Shown here piece by piece: positions 16,275 to 23,088 of a stretch of 64,000 bases of DNA (positions within the stretch are counted from its first letter, which is position 1; every line of letters starts with the position of its first letter). The DNA is from an uncultured Lachnospiraceae bacterium. GTDB lineage: Bacteria > Bacillota > Clostridia > Lachnospirales > Lachnospiraceae. The stretch lies in the NCBI GenBank assembly GCA_902793685.1, contig CADBEN010000001.1:62001-126000 (forward strand). The letters are read 5' to 3'. The translations under genes and the position numbers were made by a program. A model generated the notes under the pieces. It made no database searches, was not told the DNA's origin, and saw only the letters and a program-made list of their open reading frames with translations.

Positions 16275-17651
16275 ATGGCTGAACTGAGCCCCAATGAGAT
16301 CCAGGAGGAAGAGGCCAGAAATGAGGCGCTTCTTCAGCTGGTGAACGAGAGACAGTTCCGGACGCTCCGGCAGGAGCTTTCCGAGATGAATGAGGTCGAC
16401 GTCGCCGCATTTATCGAGGAACTGGATCCGGAAAAGACGGTGGTCGTGTTCCGAATGCTCCCGAAGGAGCTTGCGTCGGACGTCTTCGCCTGCCTGGAAC
16501 TGGACAAGCAGCAGCATATCGTCAGCAGCATCACCGATAAAGAGCTGACAAACATCATCGAAGATCTTTCGGTCGATGATGCCGTCGATATGGTCGAGGA
16601 GCTGCCGGCGAACATCGTGAAGCGTGTCCTGCAGAACGCGACACCGGAGACCCGTTCCCAGATCAATGAATTCCTGAAGTATCCGGAGAATTCGGCCGGC
16701 TCCATCATGACCGCCGAGTATATCGGCCTCCGGAAGACCATGACCGTGGAGGACGCATTTACTTACATCCGGAAGCACGGCGTGGACAAGGAAACGATCT
16801 ACACCTGCTACGTCATGGACAACAAGCGGACCCTGGAGGGCGTCGTCACCGTCAAGGATCTGCTCATGAATCCCTATGAGACCCTCATCGAGGACATCAT
16901 GGACACCCATGTCATCAAGGCCCAGACCACGGATGACCGGGAGGATGTCGTCGAGCTCTTCAACAAGTACGACCTGACCACCCTTCCCGTGGTGGACAAA
17001 GAAGACCGTCTGGTCGGTATCGTCACCATCGACGACGCGGTCGACGTCATGGAAGAAGAGGCTACGGAGGACTTCGAAAAGATGGCTGCTATGACGCCTT
17101 CCGAGAAGCCCTACCTGAAGACCGGCGTCTTTGAGATGGCCCGGCACCGCATTCCCTGGCTGATGTTCCTCATGATCAGCGCCATGCTGACCGGCGCCCT
17201 GCTGGCGCGCTACGAGGCGGCCTTTGAGGTCATGCCGATCCTGGTCACCTTTATCCCGATGCTCATGGACACCGGCGGAAACTGCGGAAGTCAGGCCAGC
17301 ACCATGATCATCCGAGGCATGGCGGTCGGCGACATCGAGCTGAGCGACGTGCTGAAGGTCCTCTGGAAGGAATTCCGGGTCGGCATCACCTGTGCTGTCG
17401 TCCTGGCGGCGATCAATCTGATCCGGCTTACGATCTTCAATCCCGGCCAGTTTATGGTCTGCCTGACGGTGGTCATCAGCATGTTCTTCACGATCATCAT
17501 CGCGAAGATGATCGGATGCCTGCTGCCGATGACGGCGCAGCGGATCGGCATCGATCCCGCCATCATGGCCTCCCCGCTGATCACGACCCTGGTGGACGCA
17601 GTCAGCCTGACCATCTACTTCGAGATGGCCAGACATTTCCTGGGAGTGTGA
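16275..17651 (+). CDS. mgtE: MgtE-type magnesium transporter/channel
   Basis: 458 residues, normal for the family. N-terminal acidic superhelical domain (1-135), two CBS domains (about 136-260; SIMTAEYIGL, TVKDLL, VGIVTIDDAVDVMEEEATEDF) that close the pore when Mg2+ is high, and a C-terminal membrane domain of five helices (about 285-455) with the conserved PILVTFIPMLMDTGGNCGSQ. AAGGAGG lies seven bases before the ATG. It appears monocistronic, between the pnp terminator and the thrS T-box. Confidence 0.95.
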   Translation: MAELSPNEIQEEEARNEALLQLVNERQFRTLRQELSEMNEVDVAAFIEELDPEKTVVVFRMLPKELASDVFACLELDKQQHIVSSITDKELTNIIEDLSVDDAVDMVEELPANIVKRVLQNATPETRSQINEFLKYPENSAGSIMTAEYIGLRKTMTVEDAFTYIRKHGVDKETIYTCYVMDNKRTLEGVVTVKDLLMNPYETLIEDIMDTHVIKAQTTDDREDVVELFNKYDLTTLPVVDKEDRLVGIVTIDDAVDVMEEEATEDFEKMAAMTPSEKPYLKTGVFEMARHRIPWLMFLMISAMLTGALLARYEAAFEVMPILVTFIPMLMDTGGNCGSQASTMIIRGMAVGDIELSDVLKVLWKEFRVGITCAVVLAAINLIRLTIFNPGQFMVCLTVVISMFFTIIIAKMIGCLLPMTAQRIGIDPAIMASPLITTLVDAVSLTIYFEMARHFLGV

Positions 17652-17729
17652 ACTCCGCCGTTTGGCGCAGCGGTTCCGGGCATCCCGGCCCGCAGGAGAG
17701 GGCGGAACGCATTTTTATGTTATACGTAC

Positions 17730-17758
17730 TTGAATTTTCCGGCGGCGTGGAGTAATAT
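17730..17758 (+). promoter_or_regulatory. promoter of thrS
   Basis: TTGAAT (17730-17735), 17-base spacer, TAATAT (17753-17758). It lies just upstream of the T-box. A small hairpin (GCGGC, loop GCAAA, GCCGC at 17766-17780) would be at the very 5' end of the transcript. The rest of the 430-base gap between mgtE and thrS is the T-box. Confidence 0.7.
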
Positions 17759-17797
17759 CTTTTAAGCGGCGCAAAGCCGCGGGAATATATATAAGCG

Positions 17798-18046
17798 TTG
17801 ACGAGAAGAGTAGACAGCTTTCCGCTGCCAGAGAGAAGCGCCGGGGACAGCCCCGTTCTGGAAGCGCTTTCCCCGGAACCTGTTGAAGACCATCTCCGAG
17901 CGGCCCCAATCCGGCCCGGCCGACACCGTTACCGTCAAATGAAGTGATCCGCAGAAGTTCCGGGATACCGGATGCGGATAAACAGGGTGGAACCGCGCAT
18001 AAGCGTCCCTGCATTGCAAACAATGCAGGGACGCTTTCTGTTTTTT
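17798..18046 (+). promoter_or_regulatory. T-box riboswitch (threonine) controlling thrS
   Basis: The invariant T-box core AGGGTGGAACCGCG is at 17984-17997. Stem I closes with TTGACG (17798-17803) and CGTCAA (17933-17938); its 5' side carries AGAAGAGTA. In the specifier region, ACC (17925-17927) is a threonine codon. The terminator is a 16-bp stem (AAGCGTCCCTGCATTG 18001-18016 with its complement 18021-18036, loop CAAA) and a T-run at 18041-18046. Uncharged tRNA-Thr pairing with the specifier and T-box would favour the antiterminator and allow thrS expression. Confidence 0.95.
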
Positions 18047-18083
18047 CAAAACCGTTCCTGCCGTCAGAAAAAGGAGGAAAACC

Positions 18084-19886
18084 ATGGAAAGAAAAGAGTT
18101 CCTTGAAGTGTACCGTCACTCCCTTGCCCATGTGCTGGCCAAGGCCGTGATCGAGATCTTCGGCAAGGAGAACGTCCAGTATGCCATCGGCCCGCAGATC
18201 GCGGACGGATTTTACTATGACTTCATCCTTCCCCGCACCGTGAACAAGGACGATTTCAAGCAGATCGAGAACAAGATGCGGGAGATCCTGAAGCGGAAGG
18301 AAGACTGGACCGAAAAGGAGATGACCCGCGCGGAGGCGCTGGAGCTCTTCGCAGACCAGAAGTTCAAGAAGGAACTGATCGAGGATCTGCCGGATGAGGA
18401 GAAGCTGACCATCTGGTACACCGGCGATGATTTCGTCGATCTGTGCCGCGGACCGCACATCGCGAATTCCGCGGAACTGCTCAGCACCGCGTTCGAGATC
18501 AAGTCCGTCTCCGGCTCCTACTGGAGAGGCGACGAGAAGCGGGATCAGCTGCAGAGAATCTACGTCTACGCATTCCCGTCCAAGGATGAACTGAAGGCAC
18601 ACCTGAAGCTGGTCCAGGAAGCGATGGAGCGGGATCACAAGAAGCTGGGACCGCAGCTGGATCTTTTCATGTTCGACGAGAGCGCTCCGGGCATGCCCTA
18701 CTGGCTGCCGAGAGGCTGGAAGGTCTTCAACACCCTGCTGTCTTACTGGAGAGAGATCCACGAGGAGGCAGGCTACAACGAGATCTCCGGCCCGGTGCTT
18801 TCCAACAAGAAGCTGTGGGAGACCTCCGGCCACTGGGATCACTACGTCAACAACATGTTCATCATCCCCGGAAAGGATGAGGAAGGAAACCTCACCATCA
18901 CCGCGGAAGACACCATGGCGGCAAAGCCCATGAACTGCCCCAACACCATCAAGGTGTTCCAGCGCGCGCTCCGTTCCTATAAGGAGCTGCCCTTCCGCAT
19001 CAACCAGGTGGACGTGATCCACAGAAAAGAGAAGTCCGGCGAGCTGAACGGCCTGTTCCGTGTGCAGCTGTTCCGCCAGGACGATGCCCACATCTTCGTC
19101 ACCGAGGACCAGATCGGCGCTGAGATCAACAGTATCATGGAGATCGCGGGAAAGCTTTACGGCACCTTCGGCCTGACCTACATCGCCGAGCTGTCCACCA
19201 GACCGGACGACTACATGGGCGACATCAATACCTGGAACCAGGCGGAAGCGGATCTGAAGAAGATCCTGGACGAGAAGTACGGCGAAGGCAATTACGAGAT
19301 CAACGAGGGCGACGGCGCCTTCTACGGCCCGAAGATCGACCTGAAGATGCGCGACGCGCTGGGCAGAGAGTGGCAGATGGGAACCATCCAGCTTGACTTC
19401 CAGCTGCCGCTGAACTTCGGCATGAAGTATGTGGCCCAGGACGGAACCCAGAAGCAGCCGGTCATGATCCACCGCGCGATCTTCGGCTCCATGGAGCGCT
19501 TCATCGGCATCCTGATCGAGAACTTCAAGGGCGCGTTCCCCTTCTGGCTGTCCCCGTGCCAGGTCGGCATCGTCCCGATCCGCGTCGAGCACAACGCCTA
19601 TGCTGAGAAGGTGGCAAAGCTTCTCCGGAAGAACGGCATCCGCTACGAGGTGGACTATACCGACGCCAACATGAAGGAGAAGATCAAGAAATACAAGAAT
19701 TACAAGGATCCGTACATCATCGTCCTGGGGGACCAGGAGGCGGCGGAGAACACTGTCTCCATCAATGTCCGCGGCTCCAACAAGCAGATCCGCAACGTAC
19801 CGCTGGATACCTTCCTCGATATGTGCGACATTATGAATGAGGAGCACTCCCTGGAACTGCTCAATGAAGTCCCCGGGGAGATGTGA
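18084..19886 (+). CDS. thrS: threonyl-tRNA synthetase lacking the N-terminal TGS domain
   Basis: 600 residues. It begins directly in the SAD editing domain: H12 and H16 (HSLAHVLAKAV) and C121/H125 (CRGPHIAN) correspond to the four zinc/editing residues of E. coli ThrRS (H73, H77, C182, H186), a shift of 61, so the TGS domain is missing. The class II core shows KPMNCPNTIKVFQ, FRVQLFRQDDAHIF (motif 2) and MIHRAIFGSMERFIGIL (motif 3), followed by the anticodon-binding domain. AAAGGAGG precedes the ATG, and no upstream in-frame TGS sequence exists because the T-box terminator lies there. Controlled by the T-box. Confidence 0.96.
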   Translation: MERKEFLEVYRHSLAHVLAKAVIEIFGKENVQYAIGPQIADGFYYDFILPRTVNKDDFKQIENKMREILKRKEDWTEKEMTRAEALELFADQKFKKELIEDLPDEEKLTIWYTGDDFVDLCRGPHIANSAELLSTAFEIKSVSGSYWRGDEKRDQLQRIYVYAFPSKDELKAHLKLVQEAMERDHKKLGPQLDLFMFDESAPGMPYWLPRGWKVFNTLLSYWREIHEEAGYNEISGPVLSNKKLWETSGHWDHYVNNMFIIPGKDEEGNLTITAEDTMAAKPMNCPNTIKVFQRALRSYKELPFRINQVDVIHRKEKSGELNGLFRVQLFRQDDAHIFVTEDQIGAEINSIMEIAGKLYGTFGLTYIAELSTRPDDYMGDINTWNQAEADLKKILDEKYGEGNYEINEGDGAFYGPKIDLKMRDALGREWQMGTIQLDFQLPLNFGMKYVAQDGTQKQPVMIHRAIFGSMERFIGILIENFKGAFPFWLSPCQVGIVPIRVEHNAYAEKVAKLLRKNGIRYEVDYTDANMKEKIKKYKNYKDPYIIVLGDQEAAENTVSINVRGSNKQIRNVPLDTFLDMCDIMNEEHSLELLNEVPGEM

Positions 19887-19915
19887 AACTGAATCAGAGC
19901 AGTCAAAGGGCGCAG

Positions 19916-19947
19916 GCCGCCGCATCCGGAGGACCGGGTGCGGCGGC
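19916..19947 (+). terminator. strong hairpin downstream of thrS
   Basis: A 14-bp GC-rich stem (GCCGCCGCATCCGG, loop AGGA, CCGGGTGCGGCGGC, one G-U pair). Only a weak T-rich stretch follows (GTCTTTCC), so it may end or protect thrS mRNA rather than act as a classical terminator. Confidence 0.5.
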
Positions 19948-19998
19948 ACAGCGTCTTTCCCGGAGAGACAGGCCCGAGCAGACTGCAAAAATAAGTAG

Positions 19999-20027
19999 TT
20001 GACATATCTCTAACCGTCTGATATTAT
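19999..20027 (+). promoter_or_regulatory. promoter of infC-rpmI-rplT
   Basis: TTGACA (19999-20004), 17-base spacer, TATTAT (20022-20027). It gives a leader of about 215 bases. Confidence 0.8.
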
Positions 20028-20033
20028 TCTAAT

Positions 20034-20248
20034 GTTGTTTTTTACAGGAAAGCAGGTTCGCCTCACCTCGGCACGGTTCCAGGAGTGACCCGGGTTCATA
20101 CAGAGAGATGATCGGATACGTCCGGTTTCTTGTTTTGTGTGTGCGGCGGAGCTTTCCACCGTACTTTTTTTGTTTCAGCGGGGATCAGGTCTCCCGCCGG
20201 AATTCAGTCACGCAGGAATCTGCAGAAAGAAATTGGAGGTGTTCAGCT
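20034..20248 (+). promoter_or_regulatory. infC leader RNA with attenuator (L20-leader type)
   Basis: The leader holds several small helices (for example CGGA-TACG-TCCG at 20113-20124) and an intrinsic terminator at 20141-20171: GTGCGG and GGA pair with TCC and CCGTAC around one mismatch, loop GCTT, then seven T. In low-GC Gram-positive bacteria this operon is repressed by L20 binding a leader with the same arrangement (promoter, structured leader, terminator, infC). Location and terminator are seen; L20 binding is inferred. Confidence 0.72.
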
Positions 20249-20758
20249 ATCAGCGAATCATTGGTTAACGGGCAGATCAGATTCAGAGAGGTCCGCCTGA
20301 TCGGAACGGAAGGAGAGCAGCTCGGAGTCATGTCTTCTCAGGAGGCACTGAAGATTGCGGAGGAGGCAGAGCTGGATCTGGTTTGTGTTGCGCCGGCAGC
20401 AAAGCCGCCGGTGTGTAAGATCATCGATTACGGCAAGTACCGTTACGAGATGATCCGCCGTGACAAGGAGGCCAGAAAAAAGCAGAAGATCGTCGAGCTG
20501 AAGGAAGTGCGTCTTTCCCCAAATATCGATGACAATGATCTGGCTACAAAAACGAACGCCGCCAGGAAGTTCCTGGAAAAAGGCAACAAGGTGAAGGTTA
20601 CACTGCGCTTCCGCGGACGCGAGATGTCCCACATGAATCAGTCCAGGTATATTCTGGATGATTTCGCAAAGGCACTTGAAGACATCGCAGTGATCGACAA
20701 GCCTTCCAAGGTGGAAGGCCGCAGCCTGGTCATGTTCATGAGCGCAAAAAAGAATTAA
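20249..20758 (+). CDS. infC: translation initiation factor IF-3, apparent AUC start
   Basis: 169 residues. Keeps 30S subunits free and checks the start codon. The N-domain (VNGQIRFREVRLIGTEGEQLG) and C-domain (KEVRLSPNIDDNDL, KVKVTLRFRGREMSH) are complete. No ATG, GTG or TTG stands at the expected point: GGAGG (20235-20239) is followed nine bases later by ATC, which opens ISESLVNGQIRFREV at the right family position. The TTG four codons on is 21 bases from the Shine-Dalgarno. A rare start codon read poorly when IF-3 is abundant is the known autoregulation device of infC. An ATG-initiated longer frame from 20108 runs through the terminator and is rejected. Confidence 0.9.
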   Translation: MSESLVNGQIRFREVRLIGTEGEQLGVMSSQEALKIAEEAELDLVCVAPAAKPPVCKIIDYGKYRYEMIRRDKEARKKQKIVELKEVRLSPNIDDNDLATKTNAARKFLEKGNKVKVTLRFRGREMSHMNQSRYILDDFAKALEDIAVIDKPSKVEGRSLVMFMSAKKN

Positions 20759-20773
20759 CAGGAGGATATCATC

Positions 20774-20971
20774 ATGCCGAAAGTAAAAACCAGCAGAGCA
20801 GCAGCAAAGCGTTTTAAAGTGTCCGGTACCGGTAAGCTTGTCAGAAATAAGGCTTATAAGTCCCACATCTTAACGAAGAAGTCTACGAAGAGAAAGAGAA
20901 ACCTCAGAAAAGACATCGTGACCGATCATACGAATGCAAAGGTCATGAAGAAGATTCTGCCGTATCTGTAA
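20774..20971 (+). CDS. rpmI: 50S ribosomal protein L35
   Basis: 65 residues, very basic ([32 protein letters not shown]). Normal length. AGGAGG precedes the ATG. Second gene of infC-rpmI-rplT. Confidence 0.96.
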   Translation: MPKVKTSRAAAKRFKVSGTGKLVRNKAYKSHILTKKSTKRKRNLRKDIVTDHTNAKVMKKILPYL

Positions 20972-21006
20972 TCGGGATGAGAAGTTAAGAAGGAGGATCA
21001 ACCACA

Positions 21007-21363
21007 ATGGCAAGAGTAAAAGGTGCGATGCACGCTAAGGCAAAACATAACAGAGTTCTGAAGCTTGCTAAGGGCTACAGAGGCGCTCGTTCCAAGCAGT
21101 ACAGAGTTGCGAAGCAGACCGTCATGAGAGCGCTTGCAACCGCTTATGAGGGCCGCAAGCAGAGAAAGAGACAGTTCCGTTCTCTCTGGATCGCCCGCAT
21201 CAACGCTGCATGCAGAATGAATGATATTTCCTATTCCAGATTCATGTACGGCCTGAAGAAGGCAAACGTTGAGATCAACCGCAAGGTCCTCGCTGACCTG
21301 GCCATCAACGATGCGGCAGGCTTCACTAAGCTGGTCGAGACCGCGAAGAGCGCAGTGGCGTAA
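21007..21363 (+). CDS. rplT: 50S ribosomal protein L20
   Basis: 118 residues, normal length. [20 protein letters not shown] and [20 protein letters not shown] are typical. It assembles the 50S subunit early and in Firmicutes also represses its own operon by binding the infC leader. AAGGAGG precedes the ATG, and a strong terminator follows. Confidence 0.97.
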   Translation: MARVKGAMHAKAKHNRVLKLAKGYRGARSKQYRVAKQTVMRALATAYEGRKQRKRQFRSLWIARINAACRMNDISYSRFMYGLKKANVEINRKVLADLAINDAAGFTKLVETAKSAVA

Positions 21364-21396
21364 TTCGGGAATCGAATATAAGATAACGGAAATGAA

Positions 21397-21432
21397 AAAA
21401 ACAGGACAGGCCGGCGGGCCTGTCCTGTTTTT
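21397..21432 (+). terminator. terminator of infC-rpmI-rplT
   Basis: ACAGGACAGGCC, loop GGCG, GGCCTGTCCTGT: 12 GC-rich pairs, extended by A-T pairs from the flanking A-run and T-run, the latter serving as U-tract. Confidence 0.93.
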
Positions 21433-21473
21433 CATAGTCCGGAAGAAAGAAATACTCTGCGGAGAATGCACAT

Positions 21474-21499
21474 GCAGAGATAGTCCCCTTCTCTGCACC
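21474..21499 (+). pseudogene. relic of a deleted tRNA-Leu gene
   Basis: GCAGAGAT at 21474-21481 equals the 5' acceptor of the intact tRNA-Leu(CAG), and the following AGTCCCCTTCTCTGCAC closely matches that tRNA's 3' end (AGTCCCTTTCTCTGCAC), one base different. Everything between is missing. It lies on the plus strand, opposite to the intact gene, and folds into a 7-bp hairpin. It cannot give a tRNA. Confidence 0.6.
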
Positions 21500-21514
21500 G
21501 GTGCTGCGCGTATC

Positions 21515-21546
21515 AAAAGTAAAAGGCAGGTCTTCCGACCTGCCTT
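21515..21546 (-). terminator. terminator of tRNA-Leu(CAG)
   Basis: Read on the minus strand: AAGGCAGGTC, loop GGAA, GACCTGCCTT, then TTACTTTTG. It begins five bases after the tRNA 3' end. Confidence 0.85.
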
Positions 21547-21550
21547 ACCG

Positions 21551-21634
21551 TGCAGAGAAAGGGACTTGAACCCTCATGACATTGCTGTCACACGGACCTG
21601 AACCGTGCGCGTCTGCCAATTCCGCCATCTCTGC
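21551..21634 (-). tRNA. tRNA-Leu, anticodon CAG
   Basis: Minus-strand cloverleaf of 84 bases: acceptor GCAGAGA/TCTCTGC, discriminator A; D-arm with GGCGGAATTGGCAGACGC; anticodon arm CACGG-TTCAGGT-CCGTG (anticodon CAG, reads CUG); long variable arm (TGACAGCAATGTCA); T-arm GAGGG-TTCAAGT-CCCTT. CCA is not encoded. It has its own promoter and terminator. Confidence 0.97.
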
Positions 21635-21645
21635 GAACAAAAGAG

Positions 21646-21674
21646 AGTATACCGTATGAAGCAGAATGTGTCAA
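21646..21674 (-). promoter_or_regulatory. promoter of tRNA-Leu(CAG)
   Basis: On the minus strand TTGACA (21674-21669), 17-base spacer, TATACT (21651-21646), about 12 bases before the tRNA 5' end. Confidence 0.88.
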
Positions 21675-21752
21675 TCATTTTTTTGCGGAGATATTTCTTT
21701 TTTAGACCGGAGAAAGCCCCGGAAACTTTTCACGGGCGGGAGCAATTTGCGC

Positions 21753-21781
21753 TTGCATTCACAGAAGGTGTGTGCTATACT
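21753..21781 (+). promoter_or_regulatory. promoter of tRNA-Leu(AAG)
   Basis: TTGCAT (21753-21758), 17-base spacer, TATACT (21776-21781), 12 bases before the tRNA. Divergent from the promoter of the other tRNA. Confidence 0.85.
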
Positions 21782-21793
21782 TTCTCCTGTTGA

Positions 21794-21876
21794 GCGGGGA
21801 TGCTGGAATTGGCAGACAGGCTAGACTAAGGATCTAGTGGCCGTAGGTCGTGTGGGTTCAAGTCCCATTTCCCGCA
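21794..21876 (+). tRNA. tRNA-Leu, anticodon AAG
   Basis: 83 bases: acceptor GCGGGGA/TTCCCGC (one G-U), discriminator A; D-arm around TGGAATTGGCAGACAGG; anticodon arm CTAGA-CTAAGGA-TCTAG, giving anticodon AAG with C32, T33 and G37; variable arm GGCC-GTA-GGTC; T-arm GTGGG-TTCAAGT-CCCAT. No CCA encoded. A34 is rare in bacterial tRNAs outside tRNA-Arg(ACG) and would normally be deaminated to inosine to read CUU, CUC and perhaps CUA. Confidence 0.96.
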
Positions 21877-21881
21877 TCGAT

Positions 21882-21913
21882 AAAAACCCTTCCGAGAAAT
21901 CGGAAGGGTTTTT
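21882..21913 (+). terminator. terminator of tRNA-Leu(AAG)
   Basis: A perfect 14-bp stem (AAAAACCCTTCCGA, loop GAAA, TCGGAAGGGTTTTT), five bases after the tRNA. Confidence 0.95.
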
Positions 21914-21996
21914 CATTATCTTCATTTGTGATAAAATAGCTGTTAGACTGCGCAATTCTTCCTGCGGTTTTTACCGCTTTTCAACGGAGGGTGCCT

Positions 21997-23007
21997 ATGA
22001 CGATCAGAGAACAGCTGGAGGCGACAGAAGAAAAGATCCTGTCGCCGTTCGCGTCGCTCAGCAGCCGGTCCGCAGGCCGGGACAGAGAGGAGCCCCAGGA
22101 CTTCCTCCGCCCCGTCTACCAGAGGGACCGGGACCGGATCCTTCACTGCAAGACCTTCCGGCGGCTGAAGCACAAGACCCAGGTCTTTCTCGCCCCGGAA
22201 GGGGATCATTACAGGACACGCCTCACCCATACGCTGGAGGTCTCCCAGATCGCCCGCACCATCTCAAAATCACTGCGTCTCAACGAAGATCTCACGGAAG
22301 CTGTCGCCCTGGGCCATGACCTGGGCCACACGCCCTTCGGCCACGCCGGGGAGCGGGTCCTGAACCGCATCCGGACCGAAGGGTTCCGCCATGCGGAGCA
22401 GAGCGTCCGCGCAGTGGAATTTCTCGAAAAAAACGGCCGCGGCCTGAACCTGACGAAAGAGGTCCGGGACGGGATCCTGAACCACGGGACTTCCGGACAT
22501 CCCTCCATCATGGAGGGAAAGGTGGTCCGCATTTCCGACAAGATCGCCTACATCAACCACGATATCGACGACTCGCTCCGCGCCGGCATCTTCCGCGAAG
22601 AAGACATTCCCGCCTGCTTTACGGAAGTGCTGGGCCACAGCGTACGGGAGCGTCTGAACACGATGATAAACGACGCGATCCGGAACAGTCTGGGCATTCC
22701 CGACATCAGGCTCTCAGAGGGGATGTTCGAGACCATGATGGGACTCCGCCGCTGGATGTTCGAGAACGTCTATCAGAACAGCGCCCCGAAGGAAGAGGAG
22801 GGCAAGGCGGAGCAGATGATTGCGCAGCTGTACGAATATTATCTCCGCCGTCCGGAGGAGATGCCGGAGGAGTATCAGTCCTTCATGCGGGATCTGGGGC
22901 AGCCCATGGAGCGGACGGTCTGTGATTTCATCGCAGGCATGAGCGACCAGTACGCCATCAAGACTTACGAGGACAAGTTCATCCCGAAGGCGTGGACGGT
23001 GTTCTGA
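21997..23007 (+). CDS. dgt: deoxyguanosinetriphosphate triphosphohydrolase-like protein
   Basis: 336 residues of the HD-domain dNTPase family, which cuts dGTP or other dNTPs to deoxynucleoside and triphosphate. The HD residues are seen in RTRLTHTLEVSQIAR and GHDLGHTPFGHAGE; KIAYINHDIDD carries the later aspartate. This shorter Firmicute form usually lies just before dnaG, as here. GTG at 21991 is possible, but ATG 21997 is six bases after GGAGG and is preferred. A 6-bp GAAA-capped hairpin (23035-23050) lies between it and dnaG. Confidence 0.9.
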   Translation: MTIREQLEATEEKILSPFASLSSRSAGRDREEPQDFLRPVYQRDRDRILHCKTFRRLKHKTQVFLAPEGDHYRTRLTHTLEVSQIARTISKSLRLNEDLTEAVALGHDLGHTPFGHAGERVLNRIRTEGFRHAEQSVRAVEFLEKNGRGLNLTKEVRDGILNHGTSGHPSIMEGKVVRISDKIAYINHDIDDSLRAGIFREEDIPACFTEVLGHSVRERLNTMINDAIRNSLGIPDIRLSEGMFETMMGLRRWMFENVYQNSAPKEEEGKAEQMIAQLYEYYLRRPEEMPEEYQSFMRDLGQPMERTVCDFIAGMSDQYAIKTYEDKFIPKAWTVF

Positions 23008-23088
23008 ACGCAGCTTTGAGCGAAGACCGCAAATGTCCCGGAAACGGGACCGGAACCATAAGGGAAAGATGAGGAAAGGAGGGACAGG

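Noticed and set aside
20108-20248. ATG-initiated N-terminal extension of IF-3
   Set aside because: It would translate the leader terminator and has no Shine-Dalgarno; no IF-3 carries such an extension.
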